Origin: Aquila chrysaetos chrysaetos
Lineage: Eukaryota; Chordata; Aves; Accipitriformes; Accipitridae
NCBI RefSeq assembly: GCF_900496995.4
Contig: NC_044014.1
Coordinates: 7,390,001 to 7,454,000, forward strand
DNA length: 64,000 nt
Direction of reading: 5' to 3'
Below are positions 13,640 through 27,082 of the stretch, one piece after another. The position numbers and the translations under genes are program-made. Every line of letters begins with the position of its first letter. Positions within the stretch are counted from its first letter, which is position 1. A model generated the notes under the pieces. That model made no database searches and had not been told where the DNA came from. It worked only from the letters and a program-made list of their open reading frames with translations.

Positions 13640-14350
13640 CATACTCAGCTTTTTTCAATCACACATTATTTTTATCAGACCATTTCTCCAGTTTGACAAG
13701 ATCCTTTTGTATTCTAATCGTGTCCTCAAACTTGCCTGAAGCCAGTTCCGGCTGGCTCTTGAATGGATTTTTATAGGCATCCTTTCTAATCTATCATCCA
13801 GGTCCATGCTAGATGTACTGAATGGGGCGAGATCCTTCTACTCCAAAACCTACTATGTAGGAAAAGTATGTTTGACAGTGAATATTGCTGATTTTGCACC
13901 TGCCCCGTAACATTTTCATCTAGAGAGATCATGTTTGTTAGTTTGTTCAAGTAAAAGCCAAACGTCCTAGAGTGTATGTGATATTTATTGCTTCTCCCTA
14001 TCTTTAAAGCTTGTTATGCAGTCTGAAAAGGACATTACATTGGTTTGCTGTGATTGATTCTCAGTAAATCCTTTAGTTTTACTTATCTCCTGGTTTAACT
14101 CTAGGTCTTTACAAATGGTTTGAAGTTACACTGGTAGGTATAATTCTTTTGTGCCTTTTTGTGTCCCCAAGCATGGCTGCAGCCATTCACCAATATGATG
14201 AAAAAAGTTTCTTGTTAGCATGTGTCTGACAGAGCACAGTAAACAAGGCATCTAATTAAAATCCTGTCTGAACTTTGATCTCTCGTTCTCACTTTCTTAC
14301 CAGCAATGACTGTTTTAAAGGATGTTTTTACTAGTACTTCACAGTATAAG
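13640..14350 (-). mobile_element. Ancient CR1-like LINE fragment (antisense ORF2 region)
   Basis: On the plus strand the stretch follows, block by block, the antisense of CR1/L3-like reverse transcriptase sequence. It shows a fragment like GTTTGACAAGATCCTTTTG, then TCTAATCGTGTCCTCAAACTT, CATCCAGGTCCATGCTAGATG, then ATTGGTTTGCTGTGATTGAT and TACTTATCTCCTGGTTTAACT. These sit in the order expected for that family. No open frame survives. It lies between the two twin solo LTRs and is unrelated to them. The assignment comes from recalled sequence. Confidence 0.6.
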
Positions 14351-15338
14351 TAATGTTTTCCTGACCTTATTTTCATGTGTACCAGTATCACCTCTCACCT
14401 TCGGTCCAGCAGAGAACTGTTGTCTACCCTGAGAATTCAGAAATCTGGAGTGGTTCATTGCATACTGAATAAATCACAAAGGCTGTCTTTACATTTGTCC
14501 TTAATGTGGTGCAATCTTTATTCTGTCTGACCTTTTCCCTATTATCTTACACCTTCCTCAACTTGTTTACCAACTTTTCAACATCCTCATTAAATGTGAA
14601 GAATTGTGCAACTCCTGAGAAAAGGCTATGAATATTGAAAAATGCTTGAAACAACAGATCTGTTTCAAAGAGGAACTGGAACTGGTTTACAGGCTCTGAG
14701 CATAGTGTGGGTTGGCAGTGTACATCCTATTCTCACGTTAGGCTATCATGTCAAATTCCCAGGCAGTGAAATCTCATCACAAGGTGGTGGCTTGGAAAAC
14801 ATCATACAAGCTTTTCTCTCGTCAAAGAGCAGGTGTTTTCTACTTTTGCTTGCTTTATGTTCTTTCCCCTGGGAGACAGAAAAGAATATACTGTTAGACT
14901 ATACATGACGTGCATCTGTGAACCAGCTTAAAAAAAAATCACGGAAGAAAATAGAAAAAAAGACCGGTTAAGAAAAGAACAGGAGAAATCGGAGGGAAGC
15001 AAGTAAAACAAATGGAAGAGGGAAGTGCAAGAATCCTCCCTTCTACCCACGTTCCTGGTAACAAACTTACGGGGCACTGACCAGAAATGGGGTAAAGTAA
15101 CCCAAAGAGAAATACCACTCACAAAAGAAGACAGGGTTTTGGAAGGGCAGGTTTGCCAAGGCTGTACTGTGATGTTAGGACCTCAGAGCACATTACAGCT
15201 CCTGCAAAGAGAAACACTGCTACATGTGTGAGTGTTTGGTGATGGATGAATAGCCAAAATTCACAAAGAACAAGAGGGTTCATACTGGATGGGGAAATAT
15301 AAAGAGGAAAGCAGCATGGAGGAGAGAATAAAAGGCTT

Positions 15339-15344
15339 GGTTAT
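15339..15344. repeat. Target-site duplication of solo LTR B (left; partner 15715-15720)
   Basis: GGTTAT lies directly outside both ends of LTR B. It differs from the TGTACA around LTR A, so the two LTRs came from separate integrations. Confidence 0.85.
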
Positions 15345-15714
15345 TGCGGTGACTGAATTAAGTGCTCAAGCTCTCCGTCCAAGATTCCCTTTATTTCACA
15401 AAAGAATCCAACTTACATATGTTTCAACGAAGATCTAGAAAGAACTAACGGCATGCAGCCAGTACTAGTAACACAGGAGCGCATATCTGGCTCAGCTGGG
15501 ATGTTTGCCAGTCCTCAGAACAGTTAAAGATAAAAACATTCCATAGACATACTCGTGACCGTCTTCAGCCACATCTTCCTAGGCCTGCACAAGGCCATCC
15601 TCCAACCTGACCTTGTGAAACTAGTTCTTCAAGGGCTTGGCAAACATGCAGCCCAACAAATTCTAACGGTTCACTCTTGAAAACAAATGCCAGGTGTTCC
15701 GAGCTGCTCCCACA
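15345..15714 (-). mobile_element. Solo LTR B (370 bp, same family as LTR A)
   Basis: This second copy has exactly the same length and orientation as LTR A, starting TGTGGGAGCAGC and ending ...TCACCGCA on the minus strand, so TG...CA termini are intact. It is bounded by its own 6-bp direct repeat GGTTAT (15339-15344 and 15715-15720). AATAAA lies at 15395-15390 (minus). I count about 98% identity to LTR A. No primer binding site or polypurine tract flanks it, which fits a solo LTR. Confidence 0.88.
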
Positions 15715-15720
15715 GGTTAT

Positions 15721-18700
15721 ATGCTGGCTGTATCAGCCAGGAGCTGCCCCAAACATGCCGAACTGGAAGCTGAAGAGCCTAAGCAGGGTACACAAAGATT
15801 TAGCTCTATTAAAAAATTAAATCAAGCATGTAAGGAATGTAAGGTCTGTAAGCTGGATGTGTTCTGTGGAGCTGCTTCAAGTCACTTGCAATCACACTAT
15901 TATTAGCAATATGCAATCATACTACAAATATGTATATTAATAAATACTTTCCTAAATGCATTTGAGAAAACTATATAGATTTCGAGACAAAGCTTTCCCA
16001 ATGTGCACTAATACACCAGAAAAATGGCAGAGGCCAGCAAAAGTACCACTTGACAGGAATGACACGGTGAACAGTTTAAAAGCCTCTGAATGGTTCTTTG
16101 AACGAAGAGACCTAGGCAACAAAGACATAGAAATTCCGTAAATATTTTATTCCAGGACACAATGTTCTTCTACTGAAAGTAATAAATATATGGAAAATAA
16201 ACTTAGTAAAGGTTAGGTGGAAAACTATTCTGAGAAGGCGTTCATTGCAAATGTCATCTAGCCTCATAACATTTCCAATTTAGGTATAAGGTTTTTATGT
16301 CGTTTTGGCAACAGGATAAAAATACAGATGATTCATGTATCAAGATGCATTAAAGAGAAATGCATATGGAATTTTAGACAAAAAAAAGTTATTTTGGTTA
16401 TTTGCAATTATGGGGCAAATTAAGTTAAAATGGGCCCAATCTGAAATCAGCATCCAAACAAAAGGATTGGAGTCTACATTTAAGTTATGTGGCTTTGCTT
16501 GGAAATAAGACCTCATCTGATGAAAATGTGAAAAACTCACAGTTCTTGCCAAAATTAAACTACGAAACAGTCAATTCATAGCAGTTAATGGGAATCATTA
16601 CATTTTATTGCTTGACTTCTCTCTCCCTCTTTTTTGTCTCTTGAATCATTTAAAAGAAACCTATTTGAAAATGTCACATTGAAATCAATTGATTAAATCT
16701 GATTGTCCTTTTGTTCCATTGGTTGCCAGTGGAAACAAGCACATTTAAAAAGAGCCTCCGCTTACTCTTTGCAGTCTATCTGACAAAGGCCAGTAGGGCT
16801 GATATACATTCAAAAGCAAAATGCATCCAGCTTTTAACATTTTGTTGATGAACAGCTTCTCCATTACACTTCTTTCTGTCATAATCTTAGAAAACACCAG
16901 GGCATTCTAGCCAGCTTTTAGATTGCCTGGGGGAGTTATTTTGTAACTGTCACACCGATTAGAAACCCAGGTGATGGAATGGACACAGGTGCTTCTTTGC
17001 AAATGATTTATGGAACTTAATTGCAATTGAAACCATGAAGGATTTTCACAACTTTTCCTTTGAAATCTTGTCATGGTAGCCAAATATTGACAAAATAACT
17101 CTCTTCCCAAATTCAGTGTATTCTTTGTCTACTTTGTTATAAAATCATTAGAATCATCCTTTAGACCATAAGCTATATGCCATTGTGAATGGGATTCTGC
17201 ACAAGACAACCTTGATTTGGGTTGAGTTTCTATGTAAGCCTGTGGTCAGCTATCAGAATAGAAAATTAACGGGTTTGAGGATTGGAAGAGGAACAGGAGG
17301 ACAACCAGTAAGCCAGTCTGCTCTTATCTACCATGGTGTTCACCTAATGCCACTGTGGCTTCCCTTTTTTGCATCATGTAAGGCCAGGACACACAGAACC
17401 TACCAAAGTATACCCATTATTTCAGGTCCCATTGCTGAGCCTTTCCTACTGCTGGAGAACAGGACCATGTCATCACTAAGCTATCACTGGGCTTTTTTTA
17501 ATTGCACGTTGAAGAGGCTTCTGTTGCAGCAGCTGGATTTAGATAAGGCCCTCAGGAGGAGGTACATGGAAAGAAAACATAGATGATCTTAATCTTGAGC
17601 TGAATCTATTTATTAAAGGGATTATATAATATAAGGTGGCTCTGTCAGCTGGAGGCAGTGCCTTAGGATTTCCCTTCAAATCCTGTTTCCTAAATTTAAA
17701 TTACCAGGGAGTAGCATGATAGGATATCCTGGTGGAATATTTCAGATTTGTGTGGCTTTCATCTTTTGGTCAGAATAGAAATTTTTACAGACTACAGACA
17801 GTTCGTACTACAATTACTTTTTAGGTGAGAGCCCAGATTTTTTGCAAAACTTTTGAAGAAAAAATATCAACAAGCTCCTTTTACTTCTCTAGCAGTCTAA
17901 ACCCTTTGCTAAGATCACTCAATGCCTTGCCTTGTCAAAGTCAGCTGGACTTGGATGAGAATTTGCTTTAGTCTCTTTTATGAAAGAAAACTATCAGTCA
18001 CTGATTAGAGGACAGCTGTGCTTTGCTACTTGCATGTGCCACTTTGCATTGCATTAAATATGGTAAGTCCCAAGGTAGCCTAGCTGCTGTTGTAATCACG
18101 CCGAGTGGTGGAGGTCTGGGCAGCGTTGCCACCAGCCATGCTTCCGAGAATAGCAGCAGCAGCCTCGCCAGTGTGAACCTATTTAATTTCAGGACAGACT
18201 GTGCTTGTTGAATGAAAAGACCAGTGTTTATGCATGTTGTTATATGACATTTCTTGTTCTTGCTTGGCATTGCTCATGTCATTTGCTTGTTCCCTTCAAA
18301 GACTTGTAGCGACCTGTTTTTGCTGAGGATTGGTGACGCGAGGAATCTGCTCACCAGTGAATCATGTGGCAGCTGTCTGAGGGCACAGCCCGTAAACTGC
18401 GGGCACAGAAGCTGCAACCAAGAGAGGAGATTCTCACCCCAGCTCTGCTGACAGCGGTGAGGCTTTGTCAGGTTGCATCATGCAGTGACTGGCCTAGAGC
18501 TTTGGTTATAATCAGGACGGAGGAGGTGCTGCTTAGAGGAAGAGAGTCATTATCTGAAACGATGCTTTGGCTCTGTAGGCATGACACCACTAGGGAAAAT
18601 TTAAAGTTAATTAAGGAACGTGAACTTGGAGCACTAAACTCAGTGTCCTCACTCCCCCATAAACATAATTTACTCCTTATGTACAGTAGATCTACCTATA

Positions 18701-19234
18701 TGGATGGTCACAGGGTATACCTTACAAACGATGGCCATCATTTTAAGAGCGGAGGTTGCCAGGCACAGGGTGGGCAGGTGGAGTTGTCAGGGCAAATGCC
18801 TTGTTACATCCAAAGTTGATGTAAGCGAGGACGTTCAACTAAACATGTCCAAGTTTTGGGCTGCAGGAGCCCCTTTCCTCCCTAAACCCTTTTTTCATGT
18901 TAGAGATGTCCCTTCTTTCATAACAGTGAAAAAACTATAGGGAGGAAGAGAATAGGAAAAGAAAAGGGTGGTCCACCTTTATCCTTTGTTCCATGAGACA
19001 ATCTAAAAAAGCATTGCTAGAAACCCCTGCTTCAGGGAGGTTCAAATCCCATCAGCAGTGTGCTCAGGCTATAAATTAGGTTACCTCATTGATGAAGAGA
19101 TCCTAATCCTTCCGTTGATGCTATTTCAGCTTTGAACAATACTAACTCCTATGCATTTTAAGTCTTTCCATGTCAGAATACTGAAAGTTGCAGTTAGATG
19201 AGACTCAGATAGTTAAATCCACTGTGGATCGAAC
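15721..19234. other. Gene-free spacer
   Basis: There are frames of 133 codons (17185-17586, plus) and 151 codons (18364-18819, plus). Neither has a recognisable domain. A B-box-like GGTTCAAATCCC occurs near 19039, but no tRNA fold was found around it. Confidence 0.45.
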
Positions 19235-19490
19235 TCAGTATGATCACAGCTGCAAATTGCTGCTGGGAAGGTGCAGGCTGGATGTTAGAAAAATATGTTC
19301 ATGAGCAGGGTGCAGTACTGGGGTGGGTTGTTCAGAGAGGTCGTGAAGTCCTTGGAGGTTTTCAAGCCTTCATTTAAATGAAATCCTTGCTGAATGGATG
19401 TACTGTGGGCAGTAGTCTTGCTTCAGGGGGAGGTTTAATTAGGTGACCTTCAGGGGTCCCTTCCACCAACACTTCTGTCATGCTGTGAAC
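19235..19490 (+). mobile_element. Degraded CR1 LINE 3' fragment
   Basis: This is an old CR1 3' piece in sense orientation. Recognisable blocks are GGCTGGATGTTAGAAAAA, GGTTGTTCAGAGAGGTCGTG, AAGTCCTTGGAGGTTTTCAAG, TTAGGTGACCTTCAGGGGTC and CCCTTCCACCAACACTTCTG. Many substitutions relative to the remembered consensus indicate an older insertion than the 8.4-kb copy. The left boundary is uncertain by tens of bases. Confidence 0.75.
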
Positions 19491-22400
19491 AGCAGCCTGA
19501 AACTCAGGCAACTTAGACATATCGTGTTGTTAATACCTTTGCTCCTGAAAGGTTTAGCAGTCCTGGGCGAGCTGCTAGTGCGGGGGAGAGGAGCAGAGGA
19601 GAAGGTATCAGATGGTACCAGGGAAGAGAATGAGCTGCGATGGGGATAGGGCCCCCAGGAGACACCGGGTGCTTGAGTGCCTTTAGCAAAAGGCTGGGAT
19701 GGGTGATTTTTGAGTAGCAAATCTACCACAAGACTGGAGGGTTTCTTGAGAGCATGGGGAGAAGAGAAATTACTTGTGAATTTGAATTGAACTTAGGAAA
19801 TAGATTCTGCTGGAGGGGAAAAAAAGGAGAAGGAATGTTAAAAACATGTCTCTCCTCAGCATTTTGACAAAGCTTCACTCCGGAATTGACCAAATATTTA
19901 ATTTTCATGTCCCTGTTTTTTTTTCTCAGAAAGCAACCTTGACTTTCCATACTGACATTGTGTATTTTCATTTTGGACGAAAAGGTGAAGTAACCCCAAA
20001 TGGGAAAAGCATTGCTCAGAATGAAATTTTTGTGGGGTTTTGTTTGTTTGTTTGTTTTACTCCAGTCATATCCCTCTTTTTTTTAAAATGTTTGTCCTAA
20101 GCCAAGTTTTTAGAATAATTTTTTAATTCTTCCCTCAAACTGAAAAATCCATTATTTATCCAGCGAGCAGGAACAGTCATCCTGCCTGGCAGTGTATTAA
20201 GCTGCAACTCCATTAATATGAACTGTGAAGAGGCAGCTGCTAATTGGCAAAGCAGAAATGTGTAGGGCTGTGCCTGCAGGATAGGAGGGATAGATCTGAG
20301 CAAGCAGTTGAGAGAACCAGCTTCATGGGCACAAAGGGTTTTAGTGCTCAGGAGCTGTTCCTTACACCTACCAAAGGAATGCATCGGAAATAGGTATTCC
20401 TGTATGCAGTGGACCCCTTTGGAAAGATTCAAATGCTGGGATTTGTGAAGATATGTGATAGACTGATATTACAAGAGTCCACTTTTGTAGTAATAGTAAA
20501 AATTGCACATATTATTTATAGAGCTTTTGGCTAACTACGGATCCATTTAAGGACTTCATACAGTTCCAACTCTCCTCTGTGATGGCATTCAATAAATAAA
20601 TCCAACAGGTAGGAAAACCCAGGCTTTTTTAAACAACTGTTGCCAAAACAAAACAAAAACCAAACCCAAACTCTAAACCCAACCTACATAGATTTCATCG
20701 TTGCATTGCATCAGGTATGTTGCACTGTTAGCCAAAAAATTCTACAGAAATATGGGCCAGATACACAGTCTGCTGTAACCAGTAGGAACATTTCCATGAT
20801 TATCCATGGATGTGGGAGCCGGTCCCTTGCTTAGCTCATAAACAGCTAGAATTCTTGCCTTCTCACCTTAAAATAAAAACTGCATAGTCCCTCTGCAGTG
20901 TGGTAATCTCCCTTTATGCTGAGAAGAGTTACAGATGGAGCAAAAGCAGAAGCACACAGACGAGACAGTTTGATAAGAGAAGTGTGTGAAGCATGCTTTT
21001 GGCAAGTACAATGAACACACACTGTATTCTTAAATTGCTTCTGTCTAGCTTTTAAATGTGTCAATACTTGTTCCACTACCAGTCTTTTCTTTAGGAAACG
21101 CTCAGCTGCTGTCCCTGCAGTTTAATTTCACTCCTGAGCCTTCGTCATCACAGAGCCATTTATTCCAGGTTTGATCTGAAATTGTGCTTGTGATCCAGGG
21201 ATGTAGCATGTGGCTCATGAACATCTTTGCCAATGGCTTTAAATAGAAGTAAAAATTCTTAGCAAGATGCACAATCAAATCCCAGGCAAGGAAGAAGGCA
21301 TGTACATCAGACACAGATGCAGGGTTTCACTCTTAATGCATAGAGAAGTATGTACTCCTTTTAGTTCCTGAGGAGTACATTGTCCTCAGGAAAGAGGGGG
21401 GCTTTCTCTAGCTAATTCAATTCTGTATGCAGCACAAGCAACCTTAGCCATTGCTTCAAGATTGCAAGTCCTCTGTGAGCTGCAGAATACCTTCTAGAAA
21501 GGCAATCAACCCTTAAATCTTAAATCTTTAGAAAGATTTTAAGAAACAGAGAATCCATATTCTCAGAAAATCGCTGTAATATCCAATTACCTTCATAGCT
21601 AATGTTTTGTGTCTTATTTTTAGCATTAATTTATACAGCTCCAGCTTTGGCCTCCAGCTCTCATTATGCTTTTGGTAGATTAATAATCCCTCCATTATCA
21701 GATGTTCTCTTCATGTCTGTATGGATTGGAACAGCTTCACCTTTTCACCTCCTCTTGGATGAACTCATACTGAATTCTGTCGCGTCTTTCATGAGAACAG
21801 TGAAGTCTAGGAAAAACAGCCCCACAGTATTTGTTTTCTGGCACTTTCAAGAGGGTATTGAGAAACTGAGAAAGAGCAAATAGCAAAGCAAATGCCCAGC
21901 ACCCAGCCACAGGGCTATAAATGGCAGGAGTGAAGCAGGCACAGCCGACAGCCTGGTGCAACAGGGTTTTGCTGGCTATTTGAGGGAGACGGGTACCCTG
22001 AGAAGGGTGGGCTGCCTAGGGAGCTGACTGTTCATGTCAATAAATGGTCTGAGCAGTGGGGCCATGCGGAAGGTGAGGACAAGGCTGGACAAATGTTGCA
22101 GTCAGGGACTGCAGCTGATCCGTCGACAAGACCCGTGAGAGCAGTCCCTAAACTAGGCTTTGGCTCTGCTGCTAATGAGGCTGGATCATTTGCCACTAAA
22201 CATTCCTCTCCCTCGGGATGATGTTCCTCTGCTTTTATATCCAAGGCTCGTGTTTGAACTCTAGCAGCTAGAAGCCACCACAGCCTTCTTTGGCTGCTCT
22301 GTAGTAACTATACATGCATACAATCTTACTTAAGGGTGAGTGTGAGACAACTATCTCTTTCTTCACTGTAGGGGCAGCTTTCTCCAAGTTCTACTTATTT

Positions 22401-22669
22401 ATACACAGCATTAAAGCTGGTGCACAAGGCAGTTGTGCATCTGACAAGTGGTAATTTGGGATCTGTGGCCATTTGTGCCCCTAGACTCTTAGCCGAGGCT
22501 GTAGGAAGGCTGGCCGGTATGTGTGCTGGGATATCTGGTTTTGTGTCCCTCTGCGATACGTGTGGTCGTTTCATTTTCTGGTTGCATCTCTGTTGGTGCT
22601 AACCTATCCATGACATCTGCAAATTTTATAAAACAACCAAATAAACCTTTCCCCTGAGATGGCACGATA
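19491..22669. other. Gene-free spacer
   Basis: No repeat family, RNA gene or credible exon was recognised. The open frames are short and overlap on opposite strands, as expected by chance. Confidence 0.45.
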
Positions 22670-22930
22670 ACCTTTTACTTTCTCAGGTATATGTCATCTA
22701 CATTTGAGCTCGCTTTCTCCAGTACATTGGTTTTGTGTATATTGTGTTTTTTAATCCAAATGCCATGTGCCAGTACATTAAATGCTTTACAAAGGCTTAT
22801 ATACATTAGCGCCGATTCCTTCATCAGCCAAATTTGTAGTTCAGGAAAAATATAAAATGTATTTGTGTGTGAATGTTCATAACTGCAAATATTTCTTTTC
22901 AAGACAAAATATATGGGGCTGATTAGAAAA
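22670..22930 (-). mobile_element. Ancient CR1-like LINE fragment
   Basis: The plus strand matches the antisense of an old CR1/L3-like ORF2 segment: ATGCCATGTGCCAGTACATT, AAATGCTTTACAAAGGCTTAT, then GATTCCTTCATCAGCCAAAT followed by TTGTAG. The same block order is familiar from ancient amniote CR1 copies. It is fragmentary and non-coding, with uncertain ends. Confidence 0.55.
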
Positions 22931-25900
22931 GCCTGACTCAAAGGCTGTTGGAAGGGAGCAGATATAATGTGTTAGAAAGAGTGAACATGCTTTCTTAGAA
23001 AATACTCCCAGGACTTGTGATTGCATTGGGTCTACATTTGCATAACAATCACCTTGTCTAACTACTTTCCAATAATTTGTGTAGATGAAAGGGTGATTTT
23101 AATTTCAGTGTTCTCCATGTTACTTAATTTGTATAGTAGTCAATAGGATTATATTTTTTAAAGTGCAAATGATTTTCAGTGTAATTCACTCCCTCTTTTT
23201 ATTTATTTCTGTATTTATTTATGTTAGTTTTACTCAAGGACATTTTAAATACTTAGTCATCTTCTTGCAAAAATGAACAATCTTTTTATACCTGATTATA
23301 ACCATTATACCTAATTGTTATACACAGCAGCCAGGGTTTAAAAGAAAAAGTGATGATAGACTAATGTGGAAAGTATCAAAGAAAGTCTTCCAGTGTAATC
23401 ATCGGATTTTCAGATCCAACGCTTCAGAGGGTTCCTAGTGATTGTCCAGGGCTGTATATGGATACATTTGATTCCCACCTTACCGGACAGGGCTTTTTCT
23501 ACGGAACACTGCTATGTGGTCCTTGACATCTGCTCTGTATCGACTCTCCGCAAGCTGTAGATCTGTCCCATCAAGCTTTGTGAAAGCACCTATTGCATGA
23601 ATAAAGGTGAGCGCAGAGTCTGGTTAGTGTTGTGCACAGCATGATACCAGTGGGAGGAAAGTAATTCTACGTGGCTGGTTATTCACATTGCAATTATAAC
23701 TCGTACTTGCTGTCCTGCATAGCCTTAGTCTAGCTAATACCTTGAAGAAACAAGAAAGGTTTGTTGTCTGACAAAAGGGTCTGAAAAACCTTCCTAAAAC
23801 ATCCACTTATTTCTGGATGCAGATGAGCTGGAAGAGAGGGGGAGAACGGAGCATTAGAAACTATTGTGTGTCACACACACACAAAAAGGCATTTTTCTCT
23901 TTATTAGTTGTCACATAGACAGGCAGAACTTTGTTCCCGTGTAGACGTGGTAGTTCTGTGTTGCCTGTATTATGTCGACTGCTTCCTTCGGGAAGCTTGT
24001 CAGACTGTACAGTGAATAGTCACATGGAACCAGGTTTCAAGGTAGTGAGATTGCCATGGCCCCCCTGAATCTGTGCTGAAAAATTCGGAGGTCACACCCA
24101 GCCTGCGCGCTGGTTGTTGACACAGACCTCATCTTCTTTGTTGCCATGTGTGGAGAGGGAAACAAGCAGTGTGTCAGTAAGCTCAGCCAAGAGCTGGAGT
24201 CACTCTGTGGCACAGCCCATGTCAGCCACGCTAATCTTTTCACAGCTGGGAATTGTGCATAAAAGGCTCTTTCTCCTTCATTACTAATTGCCACATGTAT
24301 GACTGAAGCAACCAGCAATGCCACTTACAGGATGGACTCAATCAGCGGGGTCGGTTGTTATGAGATGGCTGGAATTTTGTACCCATTGGAGCTTTGTAGG
24401 AAAAGATAATTTCTGAGGATGACTCATGTGGATCTGGCTGCCACTTACTGAAAAGTATGTGTGTATGTGGGATGTAGCAAAAATTAGCTGGATCTATTGG
24501 GTAGCAATAGAATATGTACAGGAAAAAATGTTAAAAATATGTGAATGGCTCTCTCTAGTGACACCCCAAAATGAGGACATTTCTGGGCAACATGGGCAAA
24601 TGATCTGGTCAAATAAGCTTTTCCTGGGAATCAGTGAGCTGTGAGCACAATCTTCCGGATTTCAGTCTGGGGATCTTTACCAGAATTGCGGGCACCCCTT
24701 GTGCTGCTTTGCAAATGCCCAGGTTTAAAATGAGTTTTATGCCGCTGTCAGAAAGGCACAAAGGACTGTGTCAGAGTCACAGTCTGTCCCCCTCCAGCCC
24801 CTGGCACTGCTGTAGTGAGTCAGAGACACCGTGGTTTGGGAACAGCCTGTGAACCAACCCTGCTTATTAATCATTTTGCTTTTTGCAAAGCGTTATTTTT
24901 AAGCTAGATCGGTTTCCCAATCCAGCTCGCCAGGCAGCTGCCTGAACGCTTTTCGGCATCAGACCTGTGGGGCAGAAGCAAGCCAGCAGCGGGAGGCAGG
25001 GAGAGGAACTGGGAGCTACGGCAGTGCCTCTGCTATTTAAAGGAGTTCTGCGTGTCAAAGCAAATCAGCCTCTGAACTCTAAAAGCAGCCTTGACATTAC
25101 AACCTGTTGGCTGGTTAGCTTAGCACAGGCAGGTGGAAATTTGGACCTGGGCATGTCCGTAATGGCAAAAGAGGAAAAGTCTCTTCAGCTTCTGCAGAGC
25201 TGAGTCCATGGCCAGAGCTGGGAGGTGTTGAAGGAAGGAAGCCAAACGCTTGTCGTGCAGCCACCAGTGCTCCTTGGCTGTCCTTGCCATGAGCTGACAA
25301 GGGAAGGGAAACTGAAAAGGAAGCTGATTTTTAAAAGATCCAGAACTCAAGAGCTTAATTAGCTAAATTTCTTGCCACCGATGAGGCTGGGAAAGTCAAA
25401 TATGCAACCTTTGTCAAGGTGCACATTTTTGGAAGGACATCTACTGTTTTGGTAGGTTTATCAGAAGATCTGGAATCCCAGCTTCACAAGAAAAAACTCC
25501 TGTACATCTTCAGAATAAAATACTAATAAATCCTTGTCCTTGTACTACTTCAAAATAAAATATTCTGTGATTAATAGTTGCAGAGGTAAGTGCTTGAAGC
25601 ACTCTCTATATTTAAAATACCAGTTACCCTCCTGAGGCTCAGGCAAAAGTAGACTAAAGACAGCTCAGGAATTCCTGACTCCTAATTCTGCTCTCTTCAT
25701 TTGGCCTCAATCTGATGTTTTAATAGGCTAATATCACAAACAAATTCTCCCTAACAGAGAAGATGGGGAATATACCTCCGTCTTGGTTTGTGAGTTTCAC
25801 TAACACATATTTTAAAACAGTTATATTGAGGATTTATAGTGTGATTATCATTCTGCAAGCAGTTTACGTTGGGAAATTCATTGTTGCAATATTAACTTTC

Positions 25901-27082
25901 CAGTCATCCAGTAAATAGAATAATCCAAGTGCTGTTATGAATAGTTCTAAATTACAAATGAGTTTAAATTCCAATAAATTGCCTAACCTGAAATCAGTGG
26001 CTCTGCAGGGAAATGGGTGAATCTCATGTAGACAGCACTTGAACAAAAAGGTCAAGGATGCAGTTTGTTACTTGGAGAAGGAAAAATTTTTTAAAATGTA
26101 TTTTGTGTTTCCTTCTAGTAGTATTTATAGCTATTAGCACTAACTATGCAAACTAAATCAATATTGTTACCAGATCATATGCACGGAGTTTTCAAAAGTA
26201 TTCAGTTTCTTTTCATCTGAGATTAAGCTGCTGATCTTGTTAAGATGAATAATAGATGCAATATATTCTTAATTATTAAATTATGAATTAATTAAGTTAC
26301 TGCAGGACAAATGAGAAGCGATCATTGTGTGGAGAAGTAAACACTGTCGTTGATTTTGGATGAGGCTTGTGGTAACTTACTGCAGTGCTAACACTAGTGA
26401 ATCACTGTCCAGCTCAACACGGTTTCATGGCTGCCTTCTCCTGGTTTTTGTTGGGGGGGTGAAATTAGAAGTCAAAAATGCTGAGCTTATTCACATCTTT
26501 GGTATGTCATTAGAGATGCTTAATCATTTGGAGAAGCTCTGACTAGCTGGTTAATGTGTTTATTCCACAGCATCCAGCTCCTGTGGAGAACTCTCTATAG
26601 CAACAAGTTCACCTGAAAGGACCTCAGCAACCGCATTTAAGACTCTCTTATGGGAATTCATAGCAGGAATATTCAAAGAGAAAAAAGGAAAGATTTGTAG
26701 GTTAAAATGAGCGAACAAATGATCAAAGCTTCTGAGGGTCTCTTGAATTACTGATTTTCTGGTTTTTTTCTTAAGCATCACAAGCTCACTGCTCCAGGCA
26801 GAACTAATTAACTAATGAAGACAGGAGAGAATTGCTGAGGAAGGGATGGAGAACAAAAACTTATTAAAATTTAACAATAAGATATCTCTGTTTCATGTAA
26901 TATCTGTTATGTTGATCACTTCTAGTGACAACATCCCAACAGTATTTTTTTCTAATTATGCAGAAGTGCCAGGTACTGTAGGCTATATAGTCTCCTGTTT
27001 TGAAGTTCAAACTGTGCCTTTGAAAGTACTAAAGATTTTTTCTTTTTGATTGCTCTGTAGGTTAAAGAAGTCAGGCATTCAG
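22931..27082. other. Gene-free spacer
   Basis: No gene was recognised. The part around 26240-26310 is strongly AT-rich with several TAAT/ATTA homeodomain-type cores (TTAATTATTAAATTATG and AATTAATTAAG). It could be regulatory, but that cannot be judged from one sequence. Confidence 0.45.

Noticed and set aside
12178..15714. A complete LTR retrotransposon with two LTRs and a 2.8-kb interior
   Set aside because: Each LTR has its own target-site duplication (TGTACA and GGTTAT). No primer binding site, polypurine tract or retroviral protein was seen between them, and an old CR1 fragment is.
19030..19060. A tRNA gene or tRNA-derived SINE suggested by GGTTCAAATCCC (and GGTTCAATTCCC near 4839)
   Set aside because: Only the B-box-like T-arm motif is present. 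No A box at a suitable distance and no cloverleaf could be drawn.
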